Assembly (NCBI GenBank): GCA_963169745.1
Contig: CAUJCU010000021.1
Location: 186,001 to 250,000, forward strand
Origin: Bacteroidota bacterium
Lineage (GTDB): Bacteria; Bacteroidota; Bacteroidia; UBA4408
Length of the DNA stretch: 64,000 nt
Direction: 5' to 3'
Each line of letters begins with the position of its first letter. Position 1 is the stretch's first letter. The translations under genes and the position numbers were made by a program. The notes beneath the pieces were generated by a model, which was given only the letters and a program-made list of their open reading frames with translations, had not been told where the DNA came from and ran no database searches. This document shows, one piece after another, positions 9,836 through 19,117 of the stretch.

Positions 9836-10714
9836 TTGTATAAAAATTATTTTCTATTACACCTCATTGTTTTTATTTACGGCTTTACGGCAATTTTGGG
9901 GAAACTAATAAGTATTCCAGCACAAAATTTAGTTTGGTACCGTTTATTTATTGCTGTTTTTTCTTTATTGGTTTTCATAAAATGGAGAAAAAAGCAACTA
10001 TTTGATTGTAGCACACAACAACTTTTGCAATACTTGGCTACAGGTATAGTTATTGCTTTGCATTGGGTGTTTTTTTATTTAAGTATAAAAATGGCTCCTG
10101 TAAGTATTGCAGTATTGTGTTTATCAGCATCAACCTTTTTTACTGCTTTTATTGAGCCACTTTTATACAAACGAAAAGTTTTTACTTATGAAATTGTACT
10201 TGGTTTAGTAATTATAGTTAGTCTTTATTTGATTTTTAAAATTAATAATGCTTACAAATGGGGTATGTTATATGGAATTATTTCAGCTATGCTGGCAGCT
10301 CTTTTTCCGGTTATAAATGGACTTTTTGTAAAAAAAGGGAATGCTTATACTATTACATTTGTAGAACTTTTAGGAGGTTTTTTATTTTTAAGTTTCTATT
10401 TTTTACTAACCGGGAGTTTTACTGTTGACTTTTTTCAAATTTCTGTAACAGATTGGATTTGGCTCTTATTGTTAGGAATAATTTGTACGGCATTTACCTT
10501 TGTTATTAGTGTTGAAATTATGAAGCAAATAAGTCCTTATACGGTTGTTCTTACCGTTAACTTAGAACCTGTTTATACCATTATATTGGCTGCTTTAATC
10601 TTTTCGGAAAGTAAACACCTTAAGCCCGGGTTTTACTTAGGAACAGCTTTTATATTATGTACAATATTTGTAAATAGCTGGGTTAAGAAAAGATATCAAA
10701 ATAGGCTTAGGTAA
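9836..10714 (+). CDS. EamA/DMT-superfamily transporter
   Basis: 292 residues with ten predicted membrane helices in two EamA repeats (about 1-140 and 145-285), typical of RhaT/YdcZ-like drug/metabolite transporters. The C-terminal repeat carries the SPYTVVLTVNLEPVYTIIL block. The start used is TTG at 9836, because the only nearby ATG (9810) is out of frame and stops at once. The substrate is not predictable. It converges on the asparaginase operon, with a hairpin between them. Confidence 0.85.
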   Translation: MYKNYFLLHLIVFIYGFTAILGKLISIPAQNLVWYRLFIAVFSLLVFIKWRKKQLFDCSTQQLLQYLATGIVIALHWVFFYLSIKMAPVSIAVLCLSASTFFTAFIEPLLYKRKVFTYEIVLGLVIIVSLYLIFKINNAYKWGMLYGIISAMLAALFPVINGLFVKKGNAYTITFVELLGGFLFLSFYFLLTGSFTVDFFQISVTDWIWLLLLGIICTAFTFVISVEIMKQISPYTVVLTVNLEPVYTIILAALIFSESKHLKPGFYLGTAFILCTIFVNSWVKKRYQNRLR

Positions 10715-10733
10715 GAAAATTATTTTTCATACG

Positions 10734-10754
10734 ATTGTACATAAAAAGTACAAT
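10734..10754. terminator. hairpin between convergent genes, candidate bidirectional terminator
   Basis: The inverted repeat ATTGTAC / GTACAAT (7 bp stem, 7 nt A-rich loop) lies between the convergent EamA transporter and asparaginase genes. There is no long T-tract, so its role as an intrinsic terminator is inferred from position and symmetry only. Confidence 0.4.
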
Positions 10755-10778
10755 GTTGGTAAACTCTTTAGCTTGGTT

Positions 10779-11807
10779 TTAATTTATTGATATTTCTCCC
10801 CGTAAATTTTTTTGCAGGTATTTCTTAATATCACTTTTGTTGTTTATATGTGCCAACAGATACATGAGCTTGGTTACTGCAGATTCAAAAGTAATATCAT
10901 AACCACCAATAACCCCAGCCTCTAAAAAGTATTTGCTTGGAGCATAGCGTCCTTGTGTAACTGCTCCCTGATTGCACTGTGTTACATTCAGAATGATTAA
11001 GTCACGTTCTTTTATAGCTTGCTCTATTTCATTAAGAAACCAACTTTCGGAGGGGCCATTACCAGAACCAAAGGATTCCATTATAATTGCATTAACCATA
11101 GGACTATGCAATATGCTGTGTACTATACTTTGTGTTATACCCGGAAACAATTTAAGCACACCAATTTGGCGATCCATATTTAAACGTACTTCAAGCGCAT
11201 TATTGGGAGGCTCTAATAAAGCATTAAGTTTATAATCAATATTGATACCAGCTTCGGCTAATACAGGATAGTTGGGCGATTTGAAAGCGTCAAAATGCTC
11301 CGCATTGTACTTATGCGTTCTATTGCCTCTATACAGCTTATATTCAAAGTAAATAGCTACTTCGTTTACAATGGGTTTATCATTTTTTTTAGCTGCTGCT
11401 ATTTCAATGGCCGTAATTAAATTTTCTTTCCCGTCAGTTCGTATAACTCCAATTGGCAGTTGAGAACCTGTTAAGATAACAGGTTTTGATAAATTTTTTA
11501 ACATAAAGCTTAAAGCAGATGCTGTGAAAGCCATGGTATCAGTACCATGGAGGATAACAAAACCATCATATAAGTGATAATTTTCTTTAATAATTGTAGC
11601 CAACCTCTGCCAGTCTTCAATTGCCATATTGGAGGAATCCACAGGTGTTTCAAACGATTGTATGTCAATATTCAAATCGAAACGCTTTAATTCAGGAACT
11701 TGCTTGTACAAGTGGTCAAAATCAAAAGGAACAAGTGTATGTGTTCCTGCATCCATGATCATGCCTATAGTTCCACCAGTATAAATTAGTAATACGCTAC
11801 TTTTCAC
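10779..11807 (-). CDS. ansA: type I (cytosolic) L-asparaginase
   Basis: 342 residues from a GTG at 11807; the enzyme hydrolyses asparagine to aspartate and ammonia. Threonine motif 1 is YTGGTIGM and motif 2 is HGTDTMAFTASAL with the T-D pair. SFGSGNGP and the C-terminal domain are also present. There is no signal peptide, so it is the cytosolic type. An in-frame ATG at 11867 would add 20 residues lying inside tatD. I prefer GTG 11807 because VKSSVLLIYTGG begins at the family position and the GTG overlaps the tatD TGA by 4 bp, the usual coupling arrangement. Confidence 0.9.
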   Translation of the reverse strand: MKSSVLLIYTGGTIGMIMDAGTHTLVPFDFDHLYKQVPELKRFDLNIDIQSFETPVDSSNMAIEDWQRLATIIKENYHLYDGFVILHGTDTMAFTASALSFMLKNLSKPVILTGSQLPIGVIRTDGKENLITAIEIAAAKKNDKPIVNEVAIYFEYKLYRGNRTHKYNAEHFDAFKSPNYPVLAEAGINIDYKLNALLEPPNNALEVRLNMDRQIGVLKLFPGITQSIVHSILHSPMVNAIIMESFGSGNGPSESWFLNEIEQAIKERDLIILNVTQCNQGAVTQGRYAPSKYFLEAGVIGGYDITFESAVTKLMYLLAHINNKSDIKKYLQKNLRGEISIN

Positions 11808-12592
11808 ACGCCAAATATACGAATTGAATTTTGTGTTGTAATTGTTGCCACATCCATTAAACTGCAATTTTTTATTTCTGCCAGCTTCTCTGCAACATAA
11901 CGTAGGTATGCGCTTTCGTTTCTTTTCCCCCGAAAGGGAACAGGAGCTAAATAGGGAGCATCAGTTTCTAAAACTAAGTTATTTAAACTTATATTCTGAA
12001 TGGCCTTATCCAATCCCGAATTTTTAAAGGTAATTACCCCACCAATACCCAAATAGAAGCCATATTGTACTAACTTATTTGCTTCTTCAGCATTTCCTGA
12101 AAAACAATGAAATATACCTTTAAATAAACAGTCTTTATAGGCTGTTGTCTGCTTCAATTCTTCTAAAATTTCAAGTATTTCGTTCATCGCATTACGGCAA
12201 TGAATAGCAACCGGTAGCTGATATTCCAGAGCCCACAACATCTGCTCTTTAAAGGCTATTTTTTGCTGTTCAAAAAAAGTTTTATCCCAATATAAGTCAA
12301 TTCCAATTTCACCAATAGCATAAAATTTATGCTTATTCAATACCGTTTTAATTTCATGTAATTGTTGTTCAACAAGGTTAGTTATTGAACAAGGGTGTAG
12401 CCCCATCATAGGGAAACACGTATCAGGGTATTGATGGGCTAATGCTAAAAGACCATTAACGCTATTCAAATCTATATTAGGTAAAAAGAATCGTTTTACT
12501 CCTAATTGCCTGGCACGTCCAAACATCTCATCACGGTCTGAGTCAAATTCAGATGCATACAAATGGGCATGTGTATCGGTTAGTGTTATCAA
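11804..12592 (-). CDS. tatD: TatD-family metal-dependent hydrolase
   Basis: 262 residues, a TIM-barrel DNase of the TatD/YcfH/YabD group, normal length. Metal ligands are visible in DTHAHLY, GEIGIDLYWD, VAIHCRNA, GIFHCFSG and LETDAPYL. It starts with TTG at 12592. It is translationally coupled to ansA by a 4 bp overlap and follows the LolE-like permease by 23 bp. The physiological role (3'-5' nuclease or DNA repair) is from family knowledge. Confidence 0.9.
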   Translation of the reverse strand: MITLTDTHAHLYASEFDSDRDEMFGRARQLGVKRFFLPNIDLNSVNGLLALAHQYPDTCFPMMGLHPCSITNLVEQQLHEIKTVLNKHKFYAIGEIGIDLYWDKTFFEQQKIAFKEQMLWALEYQLPVAIHCRNAMNEILEILEELKQTTAYKDCLFKGIFHCFSGNAEEANKLVQYGFYLGIGGVITFKNSGLDKAIQNISLNNLVLETDAPYLAPVPFRGKRNESAYLRYVAEKLAEIKNCSLMDVATITTQNSIRIFGV

Positions 12593-12615
12593 GTTATTTT
12601 AAAATTTTCAATCAT

Positions 12616-13908
12616 TTACTGTTCTTGTTTCATGATCCCTGCTATCCCTTCTTCTTCAATTTTAGAAATGTTTTGTGAAGCTATTAGAGAAGCTGTAAAA
12701 CCTATCAGTAAAACGGTAATTAATACATAAAGCACATCAGTAAAGATTATTTTTACTGGGTAACTATCAATAACAAAGCTGCCACTATTCCCTAAACTAA
12801 TTAACCCCAAATGTTGTTGCAATAAGCAAACCAACAAACCAAGCAAAATGCCGCCAACAGCACCATAAAAAGTAATGAGCATTCCTTGAAATAAAAATAT
12901 ATTTTTTATAACAGACATTTTGGCCCCTAGGCTTTTTAAAACAGCAATATCTTTCTTTTTATCAATGATAAGCATAGTTAACGATCCAATTACGTTAAAC
13001 GAGGCTACAATAAGAATAAATACTAGGATAGAAAAAACGGCTAATTTCTCGGACTTCATAATTTTATATAACAATTCATGCTGTTGCTCTTTATTTTTAA
13101 CTATAAAACGGGGGCCAATTAGTGTTTGAATTTTTTTTTGCAAGATTTGATTGGTTGTATTGTTGTGTACATAAATTTCTATTGCGTTTACTTCTTTGTC
13201 ATAATCGAGTAACTGGCGTAAAAAGCTGATGGGTGCTAATACTAATTTAGAGTCCACATCTTGCTGCACACTAAAAACAGAACTAACATTGATATTTAAA
13301 ATTTTAAAAGCATTAGCAGTATTACTTAAGTCAGGTTTGGTTAAGCGATTGGGAACATAAACAGTAAGCGGATACATACTGTTATTTGAAGTTAAACTAA
13401 GTCCTACAGCAACACCTTGACCCAAACAGGAATACGGAATACCACCTGATTCAAGTATAAGTTTACCATCAATAATTAAATTTTGAATACGTTTAATTTG
13501 AGCAATTTGTGGGGTAACCCCTTTGATGACTGCAAAATATTGTTTATCGCCATTTTTTAGAAGAACATTTTCTTCAAGCACCTGCCCAACCAGAGCAACA
13601 TCATCTAATTGAGATAATTGCTTAAGGAGTGTACTGTCGGGTATAAAGGTCTTCCCTTTTTGTGGTGTAATAACATAATCGGCATCAAATGAATTGTATA
13701 AACTTGTAACCAAAGTTTCAAAACCATTAAAAACCGATAGTACAATAATTAAAGCTGCAGCACCAACAAATACTCCAATTGTAGCAATGGCCGACATAAT
13801 GCTGATAGCACTCTGTGATTTTTTAGACTTGACGTATCTTTGGGCAATATATAGTGAAAATAATTGCAATACTCTAAAAGTTGAGTTTCTACTTCCAGGC
13901 CTTAACAA
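12616..13908 (-). CDS. FtsX-like ABC permease, LolC/LolE type
   Basis: 430 residues. One N-terminal helix (about 37-62, IGVFVGAAALIIVLSVFNGF), a large periplasmic MacB-like domain (about 65-290) and three C-terminal helices (about 290-315, 335-365, 390-415). This topology and the VKSKKSQSAISIMS start match LolC/E proteins that lift lipoproteins from the inner membrane. No LolD ATPase is adjacent. The ATG at 13908 overlaps the upstream methyltransferase by 20 bp. TTG at 13869, after that gene's stop, is an alternative giving a more family-like N-terminus (LQLFSLYIAQRY). Confidence 0.85.
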   Translation of the reverse strand: MLRPGSRNSTFRVLQLFSLYIAQRYVKSKKSQSAISIMSAIATIGVFVGAAALIIVLSVFNGFETLVTSLYNSFDADYVITPQKGKTFIPDSTLLKQLSQLDDVALVGQVLEENVLLKNGDKQYFAVIKGVTPQIAQIKRIQNLIIDGKLILESGGIPYSCLGQGVAVGLSLTSNNSMYPLTVYVPNRLTKPDLSNTANAFKILNINVSSVFSVQQDVDSKLVLAPISFLRQLLDYDKEVNAIEIYVHNNTTNQILQKKIQTLIGPRFIVKNKEQQHELLYKIMKSEKLAVFSILVFILIVASFNVIGSLTMLIIDKKKDIAVLKSLGAKMSVIKNIFLFQGMLITFYGAVGGILLGLLVCLLQQHLGLISLGNSGSFVIDSYPVKIIFTDVLYVLITVLLIGFTASLIASQNISKIEEEGIAGIMKQEQ

Positions 13909-14695
13909 TAAGGCCGGTTCCAGTAGGATGCTTTATAACTGTATCAAAATAATTGAGAACAAATGCAAATGGATACACCAAAATAAAATAGAAAGGAAGT
14001 ATTACAAAAAACATTTTTGAATAGCCCAAAAGCATTATAGGGTATTTCATACTTAAACGCCAAGCTATTTTACCGGGATTGCCGTATGAGTATCGAGCTT
14101 CTACTTTGGAAAAACCAGAGTTTAAAAGCTTTTTTTCAATTTCGTTAATATTGTAACCATCACGAACATGTTCTTCTATAAACGAACTTTCACCTTCGTC
14201 TTGGACATCACTACCACCTTGGTCAGAAGGAGTTGAAATAAGCAACATGCCTCCTTTATTCATTGAATTTACATAATTTTTAAACACGGCAACATCTTCT
14301 AATATATGTTCCATTACATCAACACAAAGAACCAAATCAAACTGAGGAGGTGTAACAAATTTTGTTAGGTCGGCAATTTTAAAGCTTACATTTTTTAATC
14401 CTGTTGCCTGAAAGAACATTTTACAATCGGCAATTTGCTCTTCTTTTACATCAACAGCTAAAATTTCGGCTTGAGGCATTCTTTTAGCCATAAAGTAGGT
14501 GTATTGTCCAAAGCCCATTCCAGCATCCAAAATTTGAGGCTTGTTTGGAATTGTTTTCATCCACTTCTTAAGTTCTAAATGTACATGCCATGATCTTAAT
14601 AACAAAAGATCGAGCAGGAAGTAAAAAAGCTTTCGTAAAAAGAGGGATTTATTAAAAAAATTACCTAAGGTTCGCTTAATAGGATCGTATTGCAT
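13889..14695 (-). CDS. class I SAM-dependent methyltransferase
   Basis: 268 residues. A Rossmann methyltransferase domain (about 45-165) has motif I ILDAGMGFGQYTYFMAKRMP, motif II AVDVKEEQI, and the post-I/IV region FDLVLCVDVMEHI. The C-terminal ~60 residues are hydrophobic (MLLGYSKMFFVILPFYFILV), suggesting a membrane-associated enzyme acting on a lipid or quinone-like substrate. The substrate is not determinable. It precedes and slightly overlaps the LolE-like gene. Confidence 0.8.
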   Translation of the reverse strand: MQYDPIKRTLGNFFNKSLFLRKLFYFLLDLLLLRSWHVHLELKKWMKTIPNKPQILDAGMGFGQYTYFMAKRMPQAEILAVDVKEEQIADCKMFFQATGLKNVSFKIADLTKFVTPPQFDLVLCVDVMEHILEDVAVFKNYVNSMNKGGMLLISTPSDQGGSDVQDEGESSFIEEHVRDGYNINEIEKKLLNSGFSKVEARYSYGNPGKIAWRLSMKYPIMLLGYSKMFFVILPFYFILVYPFAFVLNYFDTVIKHPTGTGLIVKAWK

Positions 14696-14719
14696 AAGTT
14701 AAAGGAATGCGGTCTTTGT

Positions 14720-15214
14720 TTAATTAATAGTAATTTTTCCGTTGGCAGTTTTAAATTTTAATTTGTCTGCTTTATAATTTACCACCCGACCTTCATTTTT
14801 TGCCGGTAAAAAATCGGGAAGCTGTTTTATTGCAAGGTTTATTGTGTTTACTAAAGCAAGTTCGGCCGGGTTTTCCTTATCTCCATATTTCAAAAGCTTC
14901 AAACTTCCGGCTACCCCTTTGCAGTTAACAACAATTTCTACAACAATAGTAGCATTTCCTTCAATTGCAGGCTCATTGTTGATTTTTTCTTGCAACACAT
15001 CAATAAAATTAACCTTTTTACTGCCCGACTTAATATATGGAAGTTGATCAGCATAGGTAAAAAAGGTCTCGTCACCACACAGTACTGACTGTTTTCCGCG
15101 AGCGGCTGCATAATCGAGTGTATCTGTCCAGCGATTTTTCTTTTGCGCCTGAGCAGGATTGAAGCATGCGTTCCACAAGCCAAGCAATAATATAAAATAA
15201 AAGGATAGTTTCAT
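14720..15214 (-). CDS. exported protein of unknown function, TonB-domain-like
   Basis: 164 residues with a signal peptide (1-23, ending AQA-QKK). The mature part (about 60-160) has a TonB-C-terminal-like pattern: VVEIVVNCKGVAGSLKLLKYG and INLAIKQLPDFLPAKNEGRVV resemble the 'V-x-G-x-V...LPxWxPGxxxGxxV' layout of that fold. The similarity is weak. It sits 24 bp upstream of the methyltransferase and likely begins that operon. Function is unknown. Confidence 0.6.
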   Translation of the reverse strand: MKLSFYFILLLGLWNACFNPAQAQKKNRWTDTLDYAAARGKQSVLCGDETFFTYADQLPYIKSGSKKVNFIDVLQEKINNEPAIEGNATIVVEIVVNCKGVAGSLKLLKYGDKENPAELALVNTINLAIKQLPDFLPAKNEGRVVNYKADKLKFKTANGKITIN

Positions 15215-15263
15215 GTTATTTTAATTTGATATAAAACATACAAAGGTCAAAAAATATTTCAAA

Positions 15264-15371
15264 AAAATGTCATTTTATTTTTAGCCTACATTTTAAGTTA
15301 CTTGAACTTTTCCATATAACCGTTTAGGGCTTTTGTTAAAGGTGTAAGAGTGAGCAAAAAAATGACATTTT
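15264..15371. repeat. inverted pair of 13 bp near-palindromes upstream of phosphate genes
   Basis: AAAATGTCATTTT (15264-15276) and its exact reverse complement AAAATGACATTTT (15359-15371) are separated by 82 bp in the divergent spacer ahead of the DUF47-Pit operon. They could be operator half-sites for a phosphate-responsive regulator or a chance AT-rich match. No PhoB-type direct repeat was seen. Confidence 0.3.
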
Positions 15372-15445
15372 GACTCCTGAAATGTGTCTAATGTTATACT
15401 ATTGTTAAGGAATTATTAAGTGAGCTTTTGAACTACTCTAAACCC

Positions 15446-15453
15446 TACATTTG
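15446..15453 (+). promoter_or_regulatory. Bacteroidota -7 element (TACATTTG)
   Basis: TACATTTG fits TAnnTTTG exactly. A TTTG at 15427-15430 could be the -33 element, but the 15 bp spacer is shorter than usual. Transcription would start near 15460, which rules out the upstream in-frame TTG at 15451 and supports the ATG at 15478 as the DUF47 start. Confidence 0.45.
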
Positions 15454-15477
15454 TGGAACAAAACACCTAAAACTGAT

Positions 15478-16125
15478 ATGAAATTAGACTACATTATTCA
15501 ATTGTTTTCGCCCAAAGACAAAAAATTTTTCCCTTTATTTGAACGGGCATCGGCCAACTTGCTTGATGTTTCAAAAATACTTATTAAGGCTTTAAATTCA
15601 CGTGATGTTGACGAACGCGATGCGTATATTAATGAGATTCAACAATTGGAACAAAAGGGAGATCAAATAACACACGAAATTTTTCACGAATTAAGTTCTT
15701 CTTTTATTACCCCGTTTGACCGAGAAGACATACACAATTTGGCTTCGGCCGTTGATGATATACTTGATTATATTCATGGTTCAGCCAAGCGTATTCAGTT
15801 ATATAATCTCAAGCAAACTACAAAATCTATGGTTCGACTTTCAGAACTTATTTTACAAGGTAATGAGCAGTTACATGAAGGAATTAAAGCACTTAAAAAC
15901 TTAAAAGATATTGAGAAAGTGAGTACTATTTGTATAAAAATAAATAGTATTGAGAACATTGCCGATGATGTTTATGACACGGCTGTGGCTCGTTTATTTG
16001 AAGAAGAAAAAGATGCTATTGAGTTGATAAAAGTTAAAGAAATATTACAAAATTTAGAAACAGCCACCGATAAGTGCGAAGATGCCGCCAACGTTTTAGA
16101 ATCAATTATAGTAAAATACTCATAA
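15478..16125 (+). CDS. DUF47 (PhoU-like) Pit accessory protein
   Basis: 215 residues from ATG 15478. An all-helical PhoU-like protein of the DUF47/TIGR00153 family, usually encoded directly upstream of a Pit transporter and thought to regulate it. Typical motifs are FPLFERASANLLDVS, TPFDREDIHNLASAVDDILDYIHG and DKCEDAANVLESIIVKYS. The gap to pit is 6 bp, so they form an operon. An in-frame TTG at 15451 would fall within the predicted -7 element and is rejected. Confidence 0.9.
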   Translation: MKLDYIIQLFSPKDKKFFPLFERASANLLDVSKILIKALNSRDVDERDAYINEIQQLEQKGDQITHEIFHELSSSFITPFDREDIHNLASAVDDILDYIHGSAKRIQLYNLKQTTKSMVRLSELILQGNEQLHEGIKALKNLKDIEKVSTICIKINSIENIADDVYDTAVARLFEEEKDAIELIKVKEILQNLETATDKCEDAANVLESIIVKYS

Positions 16126-16131
16126 GCCTTT

Positions 16132-17571
16132 ATGCAATATCTTTTTATTATAATAGCACTAGCACTGATTTTCGATTTTATTAATGGATTTCATGATGCG
16201 GCAAACTCAATTGCTACGGTAGTTTCAACAAAAGTTTTGTCACCGTTACAAGCGGTGATATGGGCTGCCTCTTTTAATATTGCTGCTTTTTGGGTGTTTG
16301 ACATGAGTGTTGGAAATACGGTAGCTAAAACAGTTGACAACAACTTTATTGATTTAACCGTTATTTTTTCTGGGTTAATTGCGGCCACTGCCTGGAGCTT
16401 ACTTACTTGGTGGTTTGGAATTCCTTCTTCTTCTTCGCATACTTTAATTGGAGGATTTGCAGGAGCAGCAATTGCTCATGCAGGTTTTTCGGTTATTCAA
16501 TCGGCCGAAATTTTAAAAGTAGTTTTATTTATTTTTTTAGCTCCAATTATTGGTGGGCTTATTTCTATAATTATTACGTTGGTCACTGTTTCGCGAAAGG
16601 TGGTACTCAAGATGGTTATAATGATTTCGGTTACTATAGCTATTTATTTCCTGATGGAATATATGATTAAGTATCAGGATATGAAACCTATAATGAAATA
16701 TATATTGATGACTATGTTTTCAATATTTATAGTAGTTTACTTATGGTACTATTTCATTCAAAAGAAAAAACAATCAGCCTCTAGCGAAAATACGATGTAT
16801 AGAAGACTTCAACTTGTGTCTTCTGCAGCATTTTCATTAGGACATGGTGGAGCAGATTCACAAAAAGTAATGGGTATTATTTGTGCCGCTTGTATGGTTT
16901 ATGGTAATATGTATCGTGATGGAAAAATAAGCTCGGCTGATTATCCCGACTTCTTAAAAGTATCAGAAGTTATTCATATTGAGTACCATGATGAGAAAGG
17001 CCGATTAATAAAGGCAAAACCTCATGATGAGGAGAAAAAGAGCTTGCTGGTATATACCCGTGGAGATAGTATTTTTGATGTTGAAAGTAATCAACTCATT
17101 TTTATAAAAAATCAACTTAATCCTGAATATACGCATGCAGCAGCCTTTACCCCTTATATTTTAAAAAACAAACTAAAAGAGGGGTTTAAAATTAAAACAA
17201 GAGTACACTCCGATTCCATGCCTTTTTGGATTGCTATTTCATGCTATTTAGCCATAGGATTCGGAACATTATTTGGAGGGTGGCGCATTGTAAAAACAAT
17301 GGGGTCAAAAATAACTAAAGTTACACCTTTAGAAGGAGTTTGTGCTGAAACATCTGGAGCGCTTACTTTATTTACCGTCTCACAAATGGGCATACCGGTT
17401 TCTACCACACATACAATTACCGGAGCTATAATTGGTGTAGGAATTACTAAAAGAGCATCAGCGGTGCGTTGGGGAATTACCTTTAATTTACTTTGGGCTT
17501 GGATATTGACCATACCCGTGTCGGGGCTAATTGGAGGGCTAACTTATTACATTATATCGGCCATTCGATAA
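16132..17571 (+). CDS. pit: Pit-family inorganic phosphate transporter
   Basis: 479 residues. Two PHO4 repeats carry the signatures DFINGFHDAANSIATVVST (N-terminal) and the C-terminal copy ETSGALTLFTVSQMGIPVSTTHTI. GIPSSSSHTLIGGFAGAAIA and FSLGHGGADSQKVMG are also conserved. About ten helices are split by a ~90-residue soluble loop (about 270-355, EYHDEKGRLIKAKPHD). It imports metal-phosphate with protons or sodium across the inner membrane. It is co-transcribed with the DUF47 protein. The large soluble loop is common in longer Pit proteins. Confidence 0.93.
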   Translation: MQYLFIIIALALIFDFINGFHDAANSIATVVSTKVLSPLQAVIWAASFNIAAFWVFDMSVGNTVAKTVDNNFIDLTVIFSGLIAATAWSLLTWWFGIPSSSSHTLIGGFAGAAIAHAGFSVIQSAEILKVVLFIFLAPIIGGLISIIITLVTVSRKVVLKMVIMISVTIAIYFLMEYMIKYQDMKPIMKYILMTMFSIFIVVYLWYYFIQKKKQSASSENTMYRRLQLVSSAAFSLGHGGADSQKVMGIICAACMVYGNMYRDGKISSADYPDFLKVSEVIHIEYHDEKGRLIKAKPHDEEKKSLLVYTRGDSIFDVESNQLIFIKNQLNPEYTHAAAFTPYILKNKLKEGFKIKTRVHSDSMPFWIAISCYLAIGFGTLFGGWRIVKTMGSKITKVTPLEGVCAETSGALTLFTVSQMGIPVSTTHTITGAIIGVGITKRASAVRWGITFNLLWAWILTIPVSGLIGGLTYYIISAIR

Positions 17572-17597
17572 TTGATTGAAATCTAATACTTTTATTT

Positions 17598-18386
17598 TTA
17601 AATTCGAATTTTAAAATGTTGCTTGCTTGCCCCGGTTTTAAAAAAGACAAGTCCCATATCAAATAAATCAACAGAAATGCTTACCTCAGGATGTGATTTT
17701 ATATTTTCCCAGGCTTCCTTCATTTCTTTTGACCAGTATATATCATCAAACACAAACACACTGTTTTCGCTTTTGAAAGGTAGGGCTAAATGAAAGTAAG
17801 ATAAAGTGGGCTCAAGTCGGTGATTTCCGTCAAACAAAATAAAATCTACATTTTTGCATTGATGTAGAATTTTAGGAAAATGTTCCTCAAAAGATCCATT
17901 TACACTAATGATATTATTTATTCCAAGCTTTTTAAAACCTTGCTGTGCAACTGCAGCCAACTCAGGATTTCCCTCTATGGTATAAATCTTACTTCGGGTA
18001 AGCGCTTTACCCAAATAACAGGTACTTATTCCTAACGATGTTCCTAACTCAATAATATTTTCAGGTTGCAAAAAATCAGCTAAACGAAATAACAAGCGGG
18101 CGTTTTTTGCACTTTGAAGAGATGTGCAGGCTATACGCGCAATATTTTGTTCAGGTGAGTTTCCTAAAACAGAGCCAGCTCCTAAATCATACTTTTTAAT
18201 CGTATTGTTATTGGTTAAATATGAAGCCCTAAGAGATTCTATAGGCCCAAAAAAATAATATTCTTTATCGGTGTTAAGGACTTCATTATACAAATTATAA
18301 ACAAAAGGAGAATGAATACCATGTGCATTAACGGATTGCTTTAAAAATCCTAAATATTCAAAAAGCTGAAAAAGTGCTCTTTTCAT
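17598..18386 (-). CDS. class I SAM-dependent methyltransferase (O-methyltransferase-like)
   Basis: 262 residues from ATG 18386. The N-terminal NAHGIHSPFVYNLYNEVL is typical of a Bacteroidota methyltransferase family. The Rossmann domain has IELGTSLGISTCYLGKAL (motif I), IYTIEGNPE (motif II) and VDFILFDGNHR (motif IV), as in class I O-methyltransferases. An in-frame ATG at 18458 would add 24 residues with no family similarity (LLETQIFLKSRNEHRECL), so the internal start is preferred. It is convergent with pit. The substrate is unknown. Confidence 0.8.
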   Translation of the reverse strand: MKRALFQLFEYLGFLKQSVNAHGIHSPFVYNLYNEVLNTDKEYYFFGPIESLRASYLTNNNTIKKYDLGAGSVLGNSPEQNIARIACTSLQSAKNARLLFRLADFLQPENIIELGTSLGISTCYLGKALTRSKIYTIEGNPELAAVAQQGFKKLGINNIISVNGSFEEHFPKILHQCKNVDFILFDGNHRLEPTLSYFHLALPFKSENSVFVFDDIYWSKEMKEAWENIKSHPEVSISVDLFDMGLVFFKTGASKQHFKIRI

Positions 18387-18582
18387 GTTTTCAAAGGTAA
18401 GACATTCTCTGTGTTCATTTCGGCTTTTTAAGAAAATTTGAGTTTCTAACAATTTCAAATATTGTAAAGAACATACATATTAAGAGGCCAACATATAATT
18501 TAAAGATACTTTTTTAGATGTAATTAAATATTGATTATTAGGTTAAAGAGAAAATGGTTAATTTTTTTTATTTAAAATAAAG

Positions 18583-19049
18583 ATGGCTTTCGACACTATA
18601 AATGAGTTTCAAAAAATTCAAGAACAATCGTATTCCGCTTTATACCCAAATAAACACTAGCTGATTGACCACCCAAAGCAAATCAAAACCATTAACTATT
18701 GTTTTTTTATGAAAGAATTGAGCTTGTTTTTAAAAAAAAGAAAACAGATTCCTCGATGTCTGAATTTCTAATTAAGGAGTTATCGCCTTTTAATGCGAGT
18801 AATTTAAAATTCTTAACCATTTTCCCAAACAAGAATTTACAATTTGGGTATATGGGAGAAAACAGCATCAATAACATGGGAGGGTTTTACTTGCTAGGAA
18901 AAGCCTATGCCGTACAGGGTGATTTAGAAGGATAAAAACAATGTTGGGATACTTTATTTGCTAGAAACTCGGGTACGAGCTATTGCATTGGCTTGGGTGC
19001 CTTTTACTCTTTTATGTTAGTATACGTTGATTTATTATTTTTTAATTAA
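18583..19049 (+). pseudogene. decayed reading frame in the 18387-19117 spacer
   Basis: The 731 bp spacer before the catabolic island holds no intact gene but shows coding-like fragments on the plus strand. ATG 18583 opens MAFDTINEFQKIQEQSYS and meets TAG at 18658, then stays open to ~18771. A frame starting at 18699 (78 codons) ends at TAA 18933 and is open again to 19049. Across that stop it reads LGKAYAVQGDLEG, stop, KQCWDTLF, reminiscent of a TPR helix pair. I read this as one gene broken by two stops and a frameshift. The original function is unknown and the call is tentative. Confidence 0.3.
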
Positions 19050-19117
19050 TCCAATACAAACTTACATTACACAAAATTATTTATTCCTCCATAATTTTTA
19101 TCCAAAAAAAGAATTCA

